This document shows, one piece after another, positions 17,455 through 26,514 of a stretch of DNA of 64,000 nt; within the stretch, counting starts at the first letter, position 1, and every line of letters starts with the position of its first letter. Made by a program: the position numbers and the translations under genes. The notes beneath the pieces were generated by a model. The model worked only from the letters and a program-made list of their open reading frames with translations, ran no database searches and was not told the origin of the DNA. Source of the stretch: Haloarcula ordinaria (GTDB lineage: Archaea; Halobacteriota; Halobacteria; Halobacteriales; Haloarculaceae); the NCBI RefSeq assembly GCF_029338275.1, contig NZ_CP119789.1:1612001-1676000 (forward strand), written 5' to 3'.

Positions 17455-18258
17455 ATGAACGCAGGTAAGCGCACACGCTTGGACCGCATCGGGACAGACG
17501 AGAAGTACGTCATCGTCCCGATGGACCACGGTATCACCATGGGCGCGGTAAAGGGCCTCAAGGACATCGAATCGACCATCGACGCCATCACGCGCGGCGG
17601 GGCCGACGCCGTCCTCACCCAGCGCGGTATCGCGGACCGGGTCCACCCGAACAAGAACGACGCGGGCTACATCGTCCACCTCAACGGGTCGACGACCATC
17701 GGGCCCGACGAGAACGACAAGCGCATGACCGGCACCGTCGAGGACGCCATCCGGGCCGGGGCCGATGCCGTCTCCGTCCACATCAACGTCGGCAGCCAGT
17801 ACGAACCCGAGCAGATAGAGGACCTCGCCGCCCTGACCAGTGAGGCCGAGCGCTACGGCCTGCCCGTCCTAGCGATGAACTACGCGCGCGGTCCGGACAT
17901 CGACCCCGACGACGACGACTACAACCAGGCCGTCGGCCACGCCGTCCGACTCGCCGAGGAACTCGGTGCGGACCTCGTCAAGACCGGCTACACCGGCGAC
18001 GCAGAGACCTTCCAGCACGTCGTCGAGTCGACGTCGCTGCCGGTCGTCATCGCCGGCGGCGCCAGGGGCACCGACGAGCAGACCCTGGACATGGTCCGGG
18101 GCGCGATGGACGCCGGGGCAGCCGGGGTCTCGATGGGGCGGTCCATCTTCCAGCACGACGACCCGGAGAAGATCGCACGCGGCGTCGCCAGCGTCGTCCA
18201 CGACGACGCGAGCGCCGCGGAGGCGCTGAGTGACGCCGAACTGGCCGCCGAACTCTAG
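17455..18258 (+). CDS. 2-amino-3,7-dideoxy-D-threo-hept-6-ulosonate synthase (ADTH synthase)
   Basis: 267-residue class I aldolase-like enzyme, the homologue of Methanocaldococcus MJ0400, which makes ADTH as the first step of the archaeal shikimate route that does not use DAHP. Motifs: VIVPMDHGITMG near the N-terminus, the Schiff-base region LVKTGYTGD, and the phosphate-binding segments VIAGGARG and GVSMGRSIFQ. It follows trpA closely, and the next enzyme of the route, type II dehydroquinate synthase, lies 1.9 kb further on. The stop TAG lies in a CTAG shared with the convergent MinD-like gene. Confidence 0.92.
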   Translation: MNAGKRTRLDRIGTDEKYVIVPMDHGITMGAVKGLKDIESTIDAITRGGADAVLTQRGIADRVHPNKNDAGYIVHLNGSTTIGPDENDKRMTGTVEDAIRAGADAVSVHINVGSQYEPEQIEDLAALTSEAERYGLPVLAMNYARGPDIDPDDDDYNQAVGHAVRLAEELGADLVKTGYTGDAETFQHVVESTSLPVVIAGGARGTDEQTLDMVRGAMDAGAAGVSMGRSIFQHDDPEKIARGVASVVHDDASAAEALSDAELAAEL

Positions 18259-19967
18259 AAACTGAACAGCGACAGCACGCGGCTGGCGACCGACTTGTCG
18301 TCACCCTGGCTCTCTGCTGTCTCGTCCGTTTGTTCGCCGCCGTCCGCTTCGGTCTCCAGGTCTCCCGTCGGTTCCCGACGGGCCGTTGCGTCGCCGTCGG
18401 TGTCTGCAGGCTCTCTGGGGGTCGACTCGACCGTGGAGTTCCCTCTTTCGGTAGCGTCCGCATCGTCGGACCCGTCTGCGTCCGTATCGTCGGATTCGTC
18501 CGCGTCCGCATCGTCGGACCCGTCCGCGTCCGTCTCGTCGGATTCGTCCTCTTCCGTCGCGGGCGCCCCCTCGGCTGCTGGTGTGGACTCGTCCGCGTCG
18601 GCCGATGTCGCCGCCTCCTCTTCCTCCGCCGGTACAGACACAGCCACGTCAGCTGACGTCTCCCCCTCGTCCGCTGGTGCCGACTCGGTGTCGCCCGATC
18701 CGGACTCCGAACCCGAGGCGTCCGCTTGTGATTCCACTTCGGAGGCGTCAGTGCTCTCCTGCTGTGTATCGTCGTCCTCGCTGTCAGACTCGTCTGCGTC
18801 CGCCGACTCCGTTGCCTCGTCCTGGGCGTTATCGACGCCGCCCGTCGCCTCGGTATCCGCGACCGCCGCTGTCTTCTCCCCGTCCGTCGGGGTTCCGTCC
18901 GTCTCGGTGGGCTCTGTGGACGACACCGTCTCGTCAGCTTCGTCGGTGTCTGCGGGTTCTGCTGCTTCGTCACGGCCGCTGGTGGATTCCTCGTCGTCGG
19001 CGCTGTCTGCCGCTGGCTCCTGGCCAGCCTGTGCCGCTGACGCCCCGTCCGTGGAAAATTGTCGAGTGGCGGAGAGCCCTTCGCCACCGGTCGATTCCAG
19101 GTCACGAGTTCCCCCACTGTCGGCCGCTACTTCTGCGGGCTGCCGAAGCGTGTCCTCGCGCTGTGCAGCCTGAGCCGTCCCGTTCGTCTCGGCCGTCTCG
19201 CTCGTCTCTGCCGACGACATCTGACCCTGGAACTCGCGTCCCGTTCTGTCAGCCTCGACCAGGCGGCTGGCGACTTTCCGGTAGGCGATGGCGGCACCAC
19301 TGTTCGGCGCGTTCGAGACGACCGGCCGGCCCTTGTCCTGTGAGTGTGGAACCGCCTCGTCCTCGGGGACGTGGCCGAGCAGCTCCACGTCGAGGAACTC
19401 CGCGACTCGTTCGGCGCCCGGTGACGCCCCGGTCCCCGACTTCGTCAGGAGGAGTCCTCGGATGTCACAGTCGACGCGCTCTGCGAGCTGTTTCGTGTTC
19501 TGGACGTTGCGGACCGACGCCACGCGCGGCGTCGAGACGAGGATGGTCTCGTCGGCGACCTGGAGCGGTCGGACCGTCTCCTCGCTCAGTCCGGCCGGCG
19601 TATCGAGCAGGACGATGTCGTAGTGCCACCGGAGCGCCTGGACGACGTCGGGGAGCCGTCGGAGGTCCGTCTCCGCGTACCCCTGAAGGTCCGTCCCGCT
19701 GGGGACCACCGAGAGTCCCGAGTCGGTCTCGTACGTCGCCGCTTCGACGTCGCTCTTCCCGGCGAGGACGTCGTGGAGTGTCGTCGCCTCGGTGACGTCG
19801 ATGTCGATATCGAGGAAATCGACGAGGTTTGCCATCGCCAGGTCGAGCTCGACCGTGACGGTGGCGTACCCCGCGGCCGCGAGCGACGCCCCGAGGTTGA
19901 TACTCGTCGTCGTCTTTCCCACACCACCCTTGGCCCCAGCCACCGCACAGGTAAATCTATCTTTCAT
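18255..19967 (-). CDS. minD4: MinD4-like ParA/MinD ATPase with long acidic tail
   Basis: 570 residues. Residues 1-240 are a MinD-type ATPase with a deviant Walker A KGGVGKTT (13-20), a switch region LLDTPAGL and the LLLTKSG segment. From about 245 to 555 the protein is a low-complexity Asp/Glu/Ser/Thr/Ala tail with a tandem ESD(E/D)TDADGSDDADAD unit, ending in an amphipathic tip SVASRVLSLFSF. Haloferax volcanii MinD4, which oscillates and positions archaella and chemosensory arrays, also has a long C-terminal extension, so orthology is likely; the symbol rests on architecture only. The ATG before KDRFTC is chosen over an upstream TTG. Confidence 0.82.
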   Translation of the reverse strand: MKDRFTCAVAGAKGGVGKTTTSINLGASLAAAGYATVTVELDLAMANLVDFLDIDIDVTEATTLHDVLAGKSDVEAATYETDSGLSVVPSGTDLQGYAETDLRRLPDVVQALRWHYDIVLLDTPAGLSEETVRPLQVADETILVSTPRVASVRNVQNTKQLAERVDCDIRGLLLTKSGTGASPGAERVAEFLDVELLGHVPEDEAVPHSQDKGRPVVSNAPNSGAAIAYRKVASRLVEADRTGREFQGQMSSAETSETAETNGTAQAAQREDTLRQPAEVAADSGGTRDLESTGGEGLSATRQFSTDGASAAQAGQEPAADSADDEESTSGRDEAAEPADTDEADETVSSTEPTETDGTPTDGEKTAAVADTEATGGVDNAQDEATESADADESDSEDDDTQQESTDASEVESQADASGSESGSGDTESAPADEGETSADVAVSVPAEEEEAATSADADESTPAAEGAPATEEDESDETDADGSDDADADESDDTDADGSDDADATERGNSTVESTPREPADTDGDATARREPTGDLETEADGGEQTDETAESQGDDKSVASRVLSLFSF

Positions 19968-20187
19968 CGTTAGCAAGTCACGAGGTACGTATCAGTCTAT
20001 GTGTTATTAGATAATCTTGATAACTCTTTCGTCCCGTTATCTTCACTGATATCACGTTACGGAACCGCCAGGTATTGCCGGTTGAACACGTCCGGGGCCG
20101 ACGGACGCGGCCGTCTCGTTCACCGCGTCCGCCGACCGAACTGCAGGTTTCGCCACGTTCAAGCCCCATCGTCGCGGACGTGGGCGT

Positions 20188-21354
20188 ATGACACGAACCG
20201 TGTGGCTCAAGGCCGACGACGAGGTCGGCGACTGGGAGACGCGAAAGCGGCGTATCACTGCCGGCCTGGAGGCCGGCGTCGACTGGGTGCTCGTCGACGA
20301 GGCCGACGTCGAGAAGGTGCGTGACCTCGGCGCGGTCAACGTGGCGGCGTTCACCAACGGCGACGTCCACGTCATGGACGCAGAGGCTACCGACTCGGAC
20401 GCCGACGCGACGGTCGTCGGCAAGGACGGCGAGGGCGACGGCACGGTCGACCTGCCCACTGATTTCTCCGGGTCTGCGGACCTCTCTGCACTCCGCCGGA
20501 ACGACGCCGCCCACGAGGGCGGGTACGTCCGCATCTTCGACGAGGACTACGAGGCGTTCGCCGAGGAGGTCGCCAGGGAAGCCGAGTTCACCATCGTCAT
20601 CGGCGAGAACTGGCAGATCATCCCGCTGGAGAACCTCATCGCTCGCATCGGCGACGAGACGGACCTCATCACCGGCGTCCAGTCGGCCGACGAGGCCCGC
20701 ACTGCCTACGAGACGCTCGAACACGGCGCCGACGGCGTCCTGCTGGACACCGACGACCTCGACGAGATCCGCAAGACCGTCCAGGTCCGCGACGAGATGG
20801 GGCGCGAGACGGTCGACCTGGAGTACGCCACCGTCACCGCGGTCGAACAGACCGGCTCCGCCGACCGCGTCTGTATCGACACGGGCAACCTGATGGAACA
20901 CGACGAGGGGATGCTCGTCGGGTCGATGGCGCGTGGCCTCTTTTTCGTCCACGCCGAGACGGCAGAGTCGCCGTACGTCGCCTCGCGCCCCTTCCGGGTC
21001 AACGCCGGCGCGGTCCACGCCTACGTCCGCACGCCCGACGGCGGGACGAAGTACCTCTCTGAGATACAGTCCGGTGACGAGGTCCAGATCGTCGACGAGA
21101 ACGGGCACACCCGTGAGGCCATCGTCGGCCGCGCGAAGATAGAGAAGCGCCCGATGTTCCGCGTGCAGGCAGAGACCGACGAGGGGGACCGCATCGAGAC
21201 GCTGCTCCAGAACGCGGAGACCATCAAGGTCCACACCCGCGACGGCCGCAAGTCGGTCACGGAGCTCGAGGCCGGCGACGAGATTCTCGTCCACTACGAG
21301 GACACGGCCACCCACTTCGGCGAGAAGATCGAAGAGAGTATCATCGAACAGTGA
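20188..21354 (+). CDS. 3-dehydroquinate synthase, type II (archaeal)
   Basis: 388 residues, homologue of Methanocaldococcus MJ1249, which oxidatively deaminates and cyclises ADTH to 3-dehydroquinate. Conserved parts: VWLKADDEVGDWE at the N-terminus, FTIVIGENWQIIPLENLIA in the middle, then CIDTGNLMEHDEGMLVG and the C-terminal SRPFRVNAGAVHAY segment. An acidic insert occupies about 65-90. The gene is separated from ADTH synthase only by the opposed MinD4-like gene. The 220-nt spacer upstream contains an AT-rich stretch near 20005-20050 that probably holds both divergent promoters. Confidence 0.95.
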   Translation: MTRTVWLKADDEVGDWETRKRRITAGLEAGVDWVLVDEADVEKVRDLGAVNVAAFTNGDVHVMDAEATDSDADATVVGKDGEGDGTVDLPTDFSGSADLSALRRNDAAHEGGYVRIFDEDYEAFAEEVAREAEFTIVIGENWQIIPLENLIARIGDETDLITGVQSADEARTAYETLEHGADGVLLDTDDLDEIRKTVQVRDEMGRETVDLEYATVTAVEQTGSADRVCIDTGNLMEHDEGMLVGSMARGLFFVHAETAESPYVASRPFRVNAGAVHAYVRTPDGGTKYLSEIQSGDEVQIVDENGHTREAIVGRAKIEKRPMFRVQAETDEGDRIETLLQNAETIKVHTRDGRKSVTELEAGDEILVHYEDTATHFGEKIEESIIEQ

Positions 21355-21430
21355 CGCTGCGCTCGGTCTTCGAGAACCGCTGATAGGAACTATCTGCTCG
21401 GGGCGCATCTCTCCGAGCGGTGACCGCGCA

Positions 21431-22273
21431 ATGTCGACCCCGATTCCCCCGTGGCAGCGCCGCACGACGGCGATCGTCGTCGTCCTCGCTATCGGTTCTA
21501 CCCTCCTCGGCCTCTTCAGAGCGGGCCACTATCCGCCGTCGCTCCTCCCGGCCTTTTACGTCCAGGACCTCGTCATCCTGCTCGTCGGCGTGCCGGCACT
21601 CGCGTTCGGTCTCCGGTCCGCCCGTGCGGGGTCGCTCCGCGGCCGACTCCTCTGGCTCGGTGCGCTCGCGTTCATGACCTACATGTGGGTGTCCATCGGT
21701 CTCCAGGTCCCGTTCAACGGCTTCTTCCTGGGCTACGTCGCGCTGTTCGGGCTCTCGCTTTTCACCTTCGTCGGCGGCGTGGTCGGCACTGACGCCGACG
21801 CCGTGACCGAGGCAGTCGGGGACGTGATCTCGGAACGCCGCTACGGGGCTGTCCTCGGGCTCATCGCCGCTGGCCTCGCCGCGCTCTGGCTCTCGGAGCT
21901 GGTCCCGGCCACGCTCACCGGGACGCCCCCGCTGCTCGTCGAGGAGGTCGGCCCGAAGGCGCTAGTGTCGCACTTCCTCGACCTCGCCGTCGTCGTCCCC
22001 GCACTGACCGTCGTCGCCGCCTGGCTCTGGCAGGGCCGTCCCTGGGGGTACGTCCTCGCCGGCGTCGCGCTCGTCTTCGGGGCCCTCCTCGCGCCAGCAA
22101 TCGCCAGCATGACCCTCGCCCTGTTTCTCTCCGGCGGCGTGACGCTCCCGCTCGTGGCCGTCGTCTTCACCGTGCTCCCGGTACTCGTCGCCGCGGCCTT
22201 CGCCGTTCGATACCTCCGTCGGATTCCCGGGCGAGACCGTCTCGCGGGTGCAGACAGCGACCGCTCGGTCTAA
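21431..22273 (+). CDS. Multi-pass membrane protein, unknown function
   Basis: 280 residues with seven or eight hydrophobic segments; short cytosolic N-terminus (MSTPIPPWQRR) and a basic/acidic C-terminal tail. A hydrophilic stretch at about 120-135 (GTDADAVTEAVGDVISERR) is the main loop. No motif I can name; the pattern resembles uncharacterised haloarchaeal membrane proteins. Its stop is 9 nt from that of the convergent MFS gene. Confidence 0.75.
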   Translation: MSTPIPPWQRRTTAIVVVLAIGSTLLGLFRAGHYPPSLLPAFYVQDLVILLVGVPALAFGLRSARAGSLRGRLLWLGALAFMTYMWVSIGLQVPFNGFFLGYVALFGLSLFTFVGGVVGTDADAVTEAVGDVISERRYGAVLGLIAAGLAALWLSELVPATLTGTPPLLVEEVGPKALVSHFLDLAVVVPALTVVAAWLWQGRPWGYVLAGVALVFGALLAPAIASMTLALFLSGGVTLPLVAVVFTVLPVLVAAAFAVRYLRRIPGRDRLAGADSDRSV

Positions 22274-22282
22274 CGTCTCCCA

Positions 22283-23503
22283 TCAGGATTCCTCAGTTGG
22301 CTGCCTGAGCGTCAGCGTCGACAGTCCGGCGAGGACGAGCAGGGCGGCCCCGACGGCGAACGACTGTGACCACCCGAGCCGCGCGACGAGGAGCCCCGTG
22401 ACCGTGCCGCCGAAGACGCCGCCGGGAATCTTCGCCGCGTAGACCAGCGCGTAGTTCTCCGAGGACCGTGCCCGTCCGTAGTACTCCCCGACGAGCGACG
22501 GGAAGATGGCGAACACCGGACTCCGGAAGAAGGCGGTCCCGGCGACCAGGAGGACGAACAGCGCCGGACGCCCCGCCAGCCCGGTGAGTATCGCGCCGCC
22601 GAGCGAGAGGCCGCCGAGCACCAGCGAGACGCCGACGGTCCGCTCCCCGCCGACGCGGTCCGAGAGCGTGCTCATGACGATGATACCCAGCGCGTCGGCC
22701 AGCGCGACGACCGATGCAACCACCGTCGCCGTCCCGGCGCTCAGACCCAGCCCGGTCGTGAAGCCGACCGACTGGCCGATGAGCATCAGACCCACCCCGT
22801 TGACGATCAGCATCACCCAGAACAGCACCCAGAACTGCCAGGTCCCCAGGACGGTTCGCCAGCCGACGCTCTCGACCACGTCGACCGTCTGTCCGGTCTC
22901 TGTTCTCCCGTCGGCCGTCTCGGTGCGCTTTGGCGGGTCGCGGACCACCACCGCTGCCAGGAGCCCCAGGCCGCCCACTAGCGCGCCGAGGGCCAGCAGG
23001 GTGGCCGTGTAGGAGGCGTCGATACGAGCCCCGACGAGCGGGATGAGGGCGGCGCTCACGGCGCTGAACGCCGTCGTGACGACGCCCATCGCCAGCCCCC
23101 GCCGGTCGGTGAACCACTTCACCGGCGTGTTGACGGCGACGGTGTAGGCCATCCCGCTGCCGGCGCCCCCGAGGGCGTAGGCCAGCGCGGCGACCGGGTA
23201 GGTCGTCGACAGACCTAGCCCGGCGTAGCCGGCGAACATGCACACCGACGAGACCCCGAGCACCACGCCGGGACCGTACCGGTCACGGATGCTGCCGGCC
23301 GGGAACTGGACCAGCGTCTGGGTGACGACGAACAGCGTGAAGACGGTCCCCAGCGCCGCTGGCGACGCACCGACGCGGGCTCCGACGGCGCCGCTGAGCG
23401 TCGTCCAGACGAACTGGTAGGTGCCGGCCGCGCCCATCACCCCCGCGGCGACGACGACCAGTACCCACCGGCGCGCTGGCTGTTCCGTGGCGCTGCCGGC
23501 CAC
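22283..23503 (-). CDS. MFS transporter, OFA (oxalate/formate antiporter)-like
   Basis: 406 residues, about twelve membrane helices. The sequence style is that of the OFA group: YQFVWTTLSGAVGA in helix 1, a loop signature GSIRDRYGP, the helix 5 region WFTDRRGLAMG, and STLSDRVGGERT in the second half. A charged central loop (RTETADGRTETGQ) separates the halves. OFA members carry small carboxylates, but the substrate here is not predictable. It starts 2 nt after the zinc-ribbon protein gene, so the two are an operon. Confidence 0.88.
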   Translation of the reverse strand: MAGSATEQPARRWVLVVVAAGVMGAAGTYQFVWTTLSGAVGARVGASPAALGTVFTLFVVTQTLVQFPAGSIRDRYGPGVVLGVSSVCMFAGYAGLGLSTTYPVAALAYALGGAGSGMAYTVAVNTPVKWFTDRRGLAMGVVTTAFSAVSAALIPLVGARIDASYTATLLALGALVGGLGLLAAVVVRDPPKRTETADGRTETGQTVDVVESVGWRTVLGTWQFWVLFWVMLIVNGVGLMLIGQSVGFTTGLGLSAGTATVVASVVALADALGIIVMSTLSDRVGGERTVGVSLVLGGLSLGGAILTGLAGRPALFVLLVAGTAFFRSPVFAIFPSLVGEYYGRARSSENYALVYAAKIPGGVFGGTVTGLLVARLGWSQSFAVGAALLVLAGLSTLTLRQPTEES

Positions 23504-23505
23504 GT

Positions 23506-23916
23506 TCAGGCGTCGTCCACGTCAGCCGGTTCCAGTCTGGTCGTACACCAGTGACAGAACTCGAGGTCCTCGTCGAGCTCCTGCCCGCAGTTGGGGCAGG
23601 TGTGACCCTCGACGACTTCCGTCGCCTGGTTCTCCTTGGTCGCCATCCAGTAGGCGTCGGCCATGCTGAGCACGGTGATGGCGAGCAACGCCACCGACGC
23701 CTCCAGGGGCAGCGCCTGCGAGGCTGCGACGAACGCCTCGACGCTGAGCGCGTCCGGCATGACGTCGCCACCGACCAGCAGCGTCGTCGTGCTGACGACG
23801 AGGCCGAACCACAGTATCGCCCGCAACCACTCCCGCAGGTAGACGTGGCCGAGGCCGGGGTAGATGAAGGCGAGCAAAGCGGCGAGCCACGGCCGCTTGC
23901 GTCCTGTCTCGGTCAT
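23506..23916 (-). CDS. Membrane protein with C-terminal zinc ribbon (DUF7575-like)
   Basis: 136 residues. Three hydrophobic segments (FIYPGLGHVYLREWLRAILWFGL region and two more up to residue ~90) are followed by a cytosolic zinc ribbon with CPNCG and CHWC knuckles. The YPGLGHVYL segment is typical of small TM2-like proteins. The ATG at 23916 is preferred because a TATA-like gatatagg lies about 30 nt ahead; an in-frame GTG six codons upstream is the alternative. Co-transcribed with the MFS transporter. Confidence 0.8.
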   Translation of the reverse strand: MTETGRKRPWLAALLAFIYPGLGHVYLREWLRAILWFGLVVSTTTLLVGGDVMPDALSVEAFVAASQALPLEASVALLAITVLSMADAYWMATKENQATEVVEGHTCPNCGQELDEDLEFCHWCTTRLEPADVDDA

Positions 23917-24114
23917 TAATTCCGACTCTGTCACCGACGCCCCTATATCTTCCCCTTCGGCGAGTTACGGCCGATTCGCCGTCGCTGGCGGGTCTTCCGG
24001 GGACAGACGTGGGCCTGTGACGCCGTTTGCTTCGACAGTGGTCGCGCGTCTGTCGGACGGCGTCGCTGCCGTCGTCGTCGGGCCGTCACGTTGCGACCGC
24101 GCTGTGGGCGGCTT

Positions 24115-25392
24115 TCACTCACTCGCCGAGAGCCGGGCGATGGTCTCGACGAGCACGTCCACGCCGATCTCCAGTGTCCGCTCGTCGACGTCGAAGGTGG
24201 GCGTGTGGTGGCCGCCTGGGTGGTCGGTGCCGATACCGACGAACGTCGCCGTCCCGCCGTGGCGCTGGACCCGGTCCATGAGATAGGTGGCGTCCTCGCT
24301 CCCTCCCAGTGCGGCCTCGTGAAGCCGGCGCTCGACGCCGGCGGCGGTTCCCGCAGCTTCGTACACCACGTCGGCGAGTTCGGCGTCGCTCTCGGCGCTC
24401 GGCGCTTCGGCCGTCGTCTCGACTCGCCCCGCGCAGTCGTGCATCGCGGCAGCGTGTTCGACCACCGAGTCCGCCCGCTCGCTCATGTACTCCTTGAGTG
24501 CGGTGGTCTCGCCGCGGACCTCTCCTCCGAAACGGGCGTGTTCGGGGACGATGTTCGTCGCCGTCCCGCCCTCGACGACGCCGGCGTTGACCCGCGTCGC
24601 GCCGCCCTCGTGGCGGCGTATGGCGTGGAGGTTCTGGACGGCCGTCGCCAGCGCCTGGACGGCGTCACGGCCCGAGCCCGGGTGGCGGCCGGCGTGCGCG
24701 GACTCGCCCTCGAAGGTCGCGACGAACTGGCGGACCGCGAGAAAGCCGCCGACGCCGGCGACGACCTCGCCGGTCGGGTGGTCGAGCCCGACGTGGATGG
24801 CCAGCAGGTGGTCCACGTCGTCGAGGTGGCCACGCTCGGCGACGGGCTTCGCGCCGCCGATGACCTCCTCGGCGGGCTGGAAGAGGACTTTCAGGGTCCC
24901 GGCGAAGTCGCTCTCGGCGATGGCTTCGAGGACGCCGACGCCGATGGTCGCGTGGGCGTCGTGCCCACAAGCGTGCATGTACCCCTCGTTGTCCGACCGA
25001 AAGCCGCCGTCGGCGGGCGCGTGGCCCGTCTCGTCGCTCTCGCGAATCGGGAGCGCGTCGATGTCGACCCGGAGCCCGACCGTCGGGCCCTCGCCCCGCT
25101 CTATGACTGCCAGCGCGCCGGTGAAGCCGCCCTCGACCTGTTCGAGGACGTCCTCGCGGGCACCGGCCTCGCGGGCTCGGTCGTGCCAGCGCTCGAGTTC
25201 GGCGTCGTCCGGGACGGCCATGCGGGCCTCGGCATCGAGCAGTTCCGGGCCGACCAGCAGCTCGTCGACGCCGATGCGCTCCAGCTCGTCGACGATGCGG
25301 CTGGTGGTGTAACATTCGCACCACGCCGGCTCGGGATACCGGTGGAGGGCCCGCCTGAGCGAGGTGAGTCGCTCGCGTCTGTCGTCGTCCAT
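24115..25392 (-). CDS. M20-family amidohydrolase/peptidase
   Basis: 425 residues of the M20D type (hippurate hydrolase/IAA-amino acid hydrolase group). Zinc-site motifs: the segment HACGHDAH, the acid pair in FQPAEEVIGGA, and a late His in GTDHPGGHHTP. A dimerisation domain occupies roughly 210-330. Such enzymes release an amino acid from N-acyl derivatives; the acyl group cannot be told. The ATG before DDDRRERL is chosen; the open frame upstream runs antisense-style through the S10 paralogue gene and is not coding. Confidence 0.9.
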   Translation of the reverse strand: MDDDRRERLTSLRRALHRYPEPAWCECYTTSRIVDELERIGVDELLVGPELLDAEARMAVPDDAELERWHDRAREAGAREDVLEQVEGGFTGALAVIERGEGPTVGLRVDIDALPIRESDETGHAPADGGFRSDNEGYMHACGHDAHATIGVGVLEAIAESDFAGTLKVLFQPAEEVIGGAKPVAERGHLDDVDHLLAIHVGLDHPTGEVVAGVGGFLAVRQFVATFEGESAHAGRHPGSGRDAVQALATAVQNLHAIRRHEGGATRVNAGVVEGGTATNIVPEHARFGGEVRGETTALKEYMSERADSVVEHAAAMHDCAGRVETTAEAPSAESDAELADVVYEAAGTAAGVERRLHEAALGGSEDATYLMDRVQRHGGTATFVGIGTDHPGGHHTPTFDVDERTLEIGVDVLVETIARLSASE

Positions 25393-25417
25393 ACCGCCCG
25401 TGACGCGCCGGACCGAC

Positions 25418-25750
25418 TTATGACCCGCTGCCGACCTGCTGGCGCTGCTCGACGTCCACTTCGACGTGGACGCCCGCGGGGAACGAGCGTTCGGTGACGT
25501 TCCGGGCGAACTCCTCGTACCCGACGATGTCGATGGTCCGCTCGTAGACGGTGTAGTTCCAGGCGTCGAAGCTGCCGCCGCTGGGGCCCAGCGTCTTCGA
25601 CTGGGGCACCCGGAGGTCACTGGGCGGTTTCGGGTGTGGCCCTTTCAGTTCGACGCCCTTTCGCTCGGCCGACTCCTTGATGTCGGAGACGACGTCGTCG
25701 AGGCGGTAGCGGTTCCCACTGGTGAGCGTCAGGGTCGTGACGAAGGGCAT
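25418..25750 (-). CDS. uS10/mL48-family ribosomal protein S10 paralogue
   Basis: 110 residues with the S10 fold signature: TLTLTSGNRYRLDDVVSDI, a loop HPKPPSDLRVPQSKTL equivalent to the S10 arginine/proline loop, and a C-terminal strand pair. It differs strongly from the canonical S10 expected beside EF-1alpha. Haloarchaea carry such a divergent second copy; its role is unknown. It lies 25 nt upstream of the M20 gene on the same strand. Confidence 0.8.
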   Translation of the reverse strand: MPFVTTLTLTSGNRYRLDDVVSDIKESAERKGVELKGPHPKPPSDLRVPQSKTLGPSGGSFDAWNYTVYERTIDIVGYEEFARNVTERSFPAGVHVEVDVEQRQQVGSGS

Positions 25751-25934
25751 CTCTCTACGGATGCAGGCCGGCCGGGGTCAAAAGGGCATCTCTTTGCGCG
25801 CGCGTCCGTCGTCCGGGCTACCTGCACTGGGCTCCCACCGGTCAGCGACGGACTCTATCCCACGTGAGTGCCGTCGCGCGGTTTCGATGTCGTCTCCGAT
25901 ATTCTCTTAAGTACCGATGTACTACCTATCGCTA

Positions 25935-26372
25935 ATGATAGAGGCCACGAGCGCGGGAGCCATCCTCTTTCGCGATACGCGTGGCCGGCGCGAGTACCTG
26001 TTGCTCAAGAGCCGCCCCGGGGACTGGGAGTTCCCGAAAGGCGGCGTCGAGGGCGACGAGGAACTTCAGCAGACGGCCATCCGCGAAGTGAAAGAGGAGG
26101 CCGGAATCGGCGATTTCCGGCTCTTGGACGGTTTCCGCAAAGACTACGACTACGTGTTCGAGGCGAACGGCAACACCATCCACAAGACGGTGCACCTGTT
26201 CGTCGCGAAGTCCTTCGAAGCATCGGCAGAGCTCTCTACGGAGCATCGCGACCTGCAGTGGCGCGACTACGACCAGGCTGTCAACACCGTCACGCAAGAC
26301 GGCCCCCGCGAGATACTGAAAGACGCCCACGAGTTCCTCGACGAGGCGCTCGAGAACGGCGACGGGGAGTGA
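25935..26372 (+). CDS. Nudix hydrolase, Ap4A-hydrolase-like
   Basis: 145 residues. The Nudix box GX5EX7REVXEEXG spans residues 36-58 (GGVEGDEEL...REVKEEAGI). The short N-terminal strand SAGAILF, the LLLKSRPGDWEFPKGG run and the acidic C-terminus match bis(5'-nucleosyl)-tetraphosphatases. It would clear Ap4A or related dinucleotides. The ATG opening IEATSAGA is chosen; an ATG six codons upstream lies too close to the AT-rich promoter element near 25905-25920. Confidence 0.9.
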   Translation: MIEATSAGAILFRDTRGRREYLLLKSRPGDWEFPKGGVEGDEELQQTAIREVKEEAGIGDFRLLDGFRKDYDYVFEANGNTIHKTVHLFVAKSFEASAELSTEHRDLQWRDYDQAVNTVTQDGPREILKDAHEFLDEALENGDGE

Positions 26373-26472
26373 GGACGCGAGACGTGCCCGACGGGCACCG
26401 CTAGCGACTGCGTTTCCGAATCCTGGTCGAAACCGCGAGACGAGGTCTCGGCCGGTCTAATTTCCCGTGGAA

Positions 26473-26480
26473 TTTATATA
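26473..26480 (+). promoter_or_regulatory. TATA box for the DUF4013 gene
   Basis: tttatata in a GC-rich spacer, about 35-42 nt before the ATG at 26515. An in-frame GTG at 26467 overlaps this element and is therefore not the start. Confidence 0.6.
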
Positions 26481-26514
26481 TGATTACTTAGACGTTCTGA
26501 CTGAAGGTCCCACA

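Noticed and set aside
26467..26514. GTG start for the DUF4013 gene
   Set aside because: It overlaps the TATA box (tttatata), so transcription starts downstream of it.
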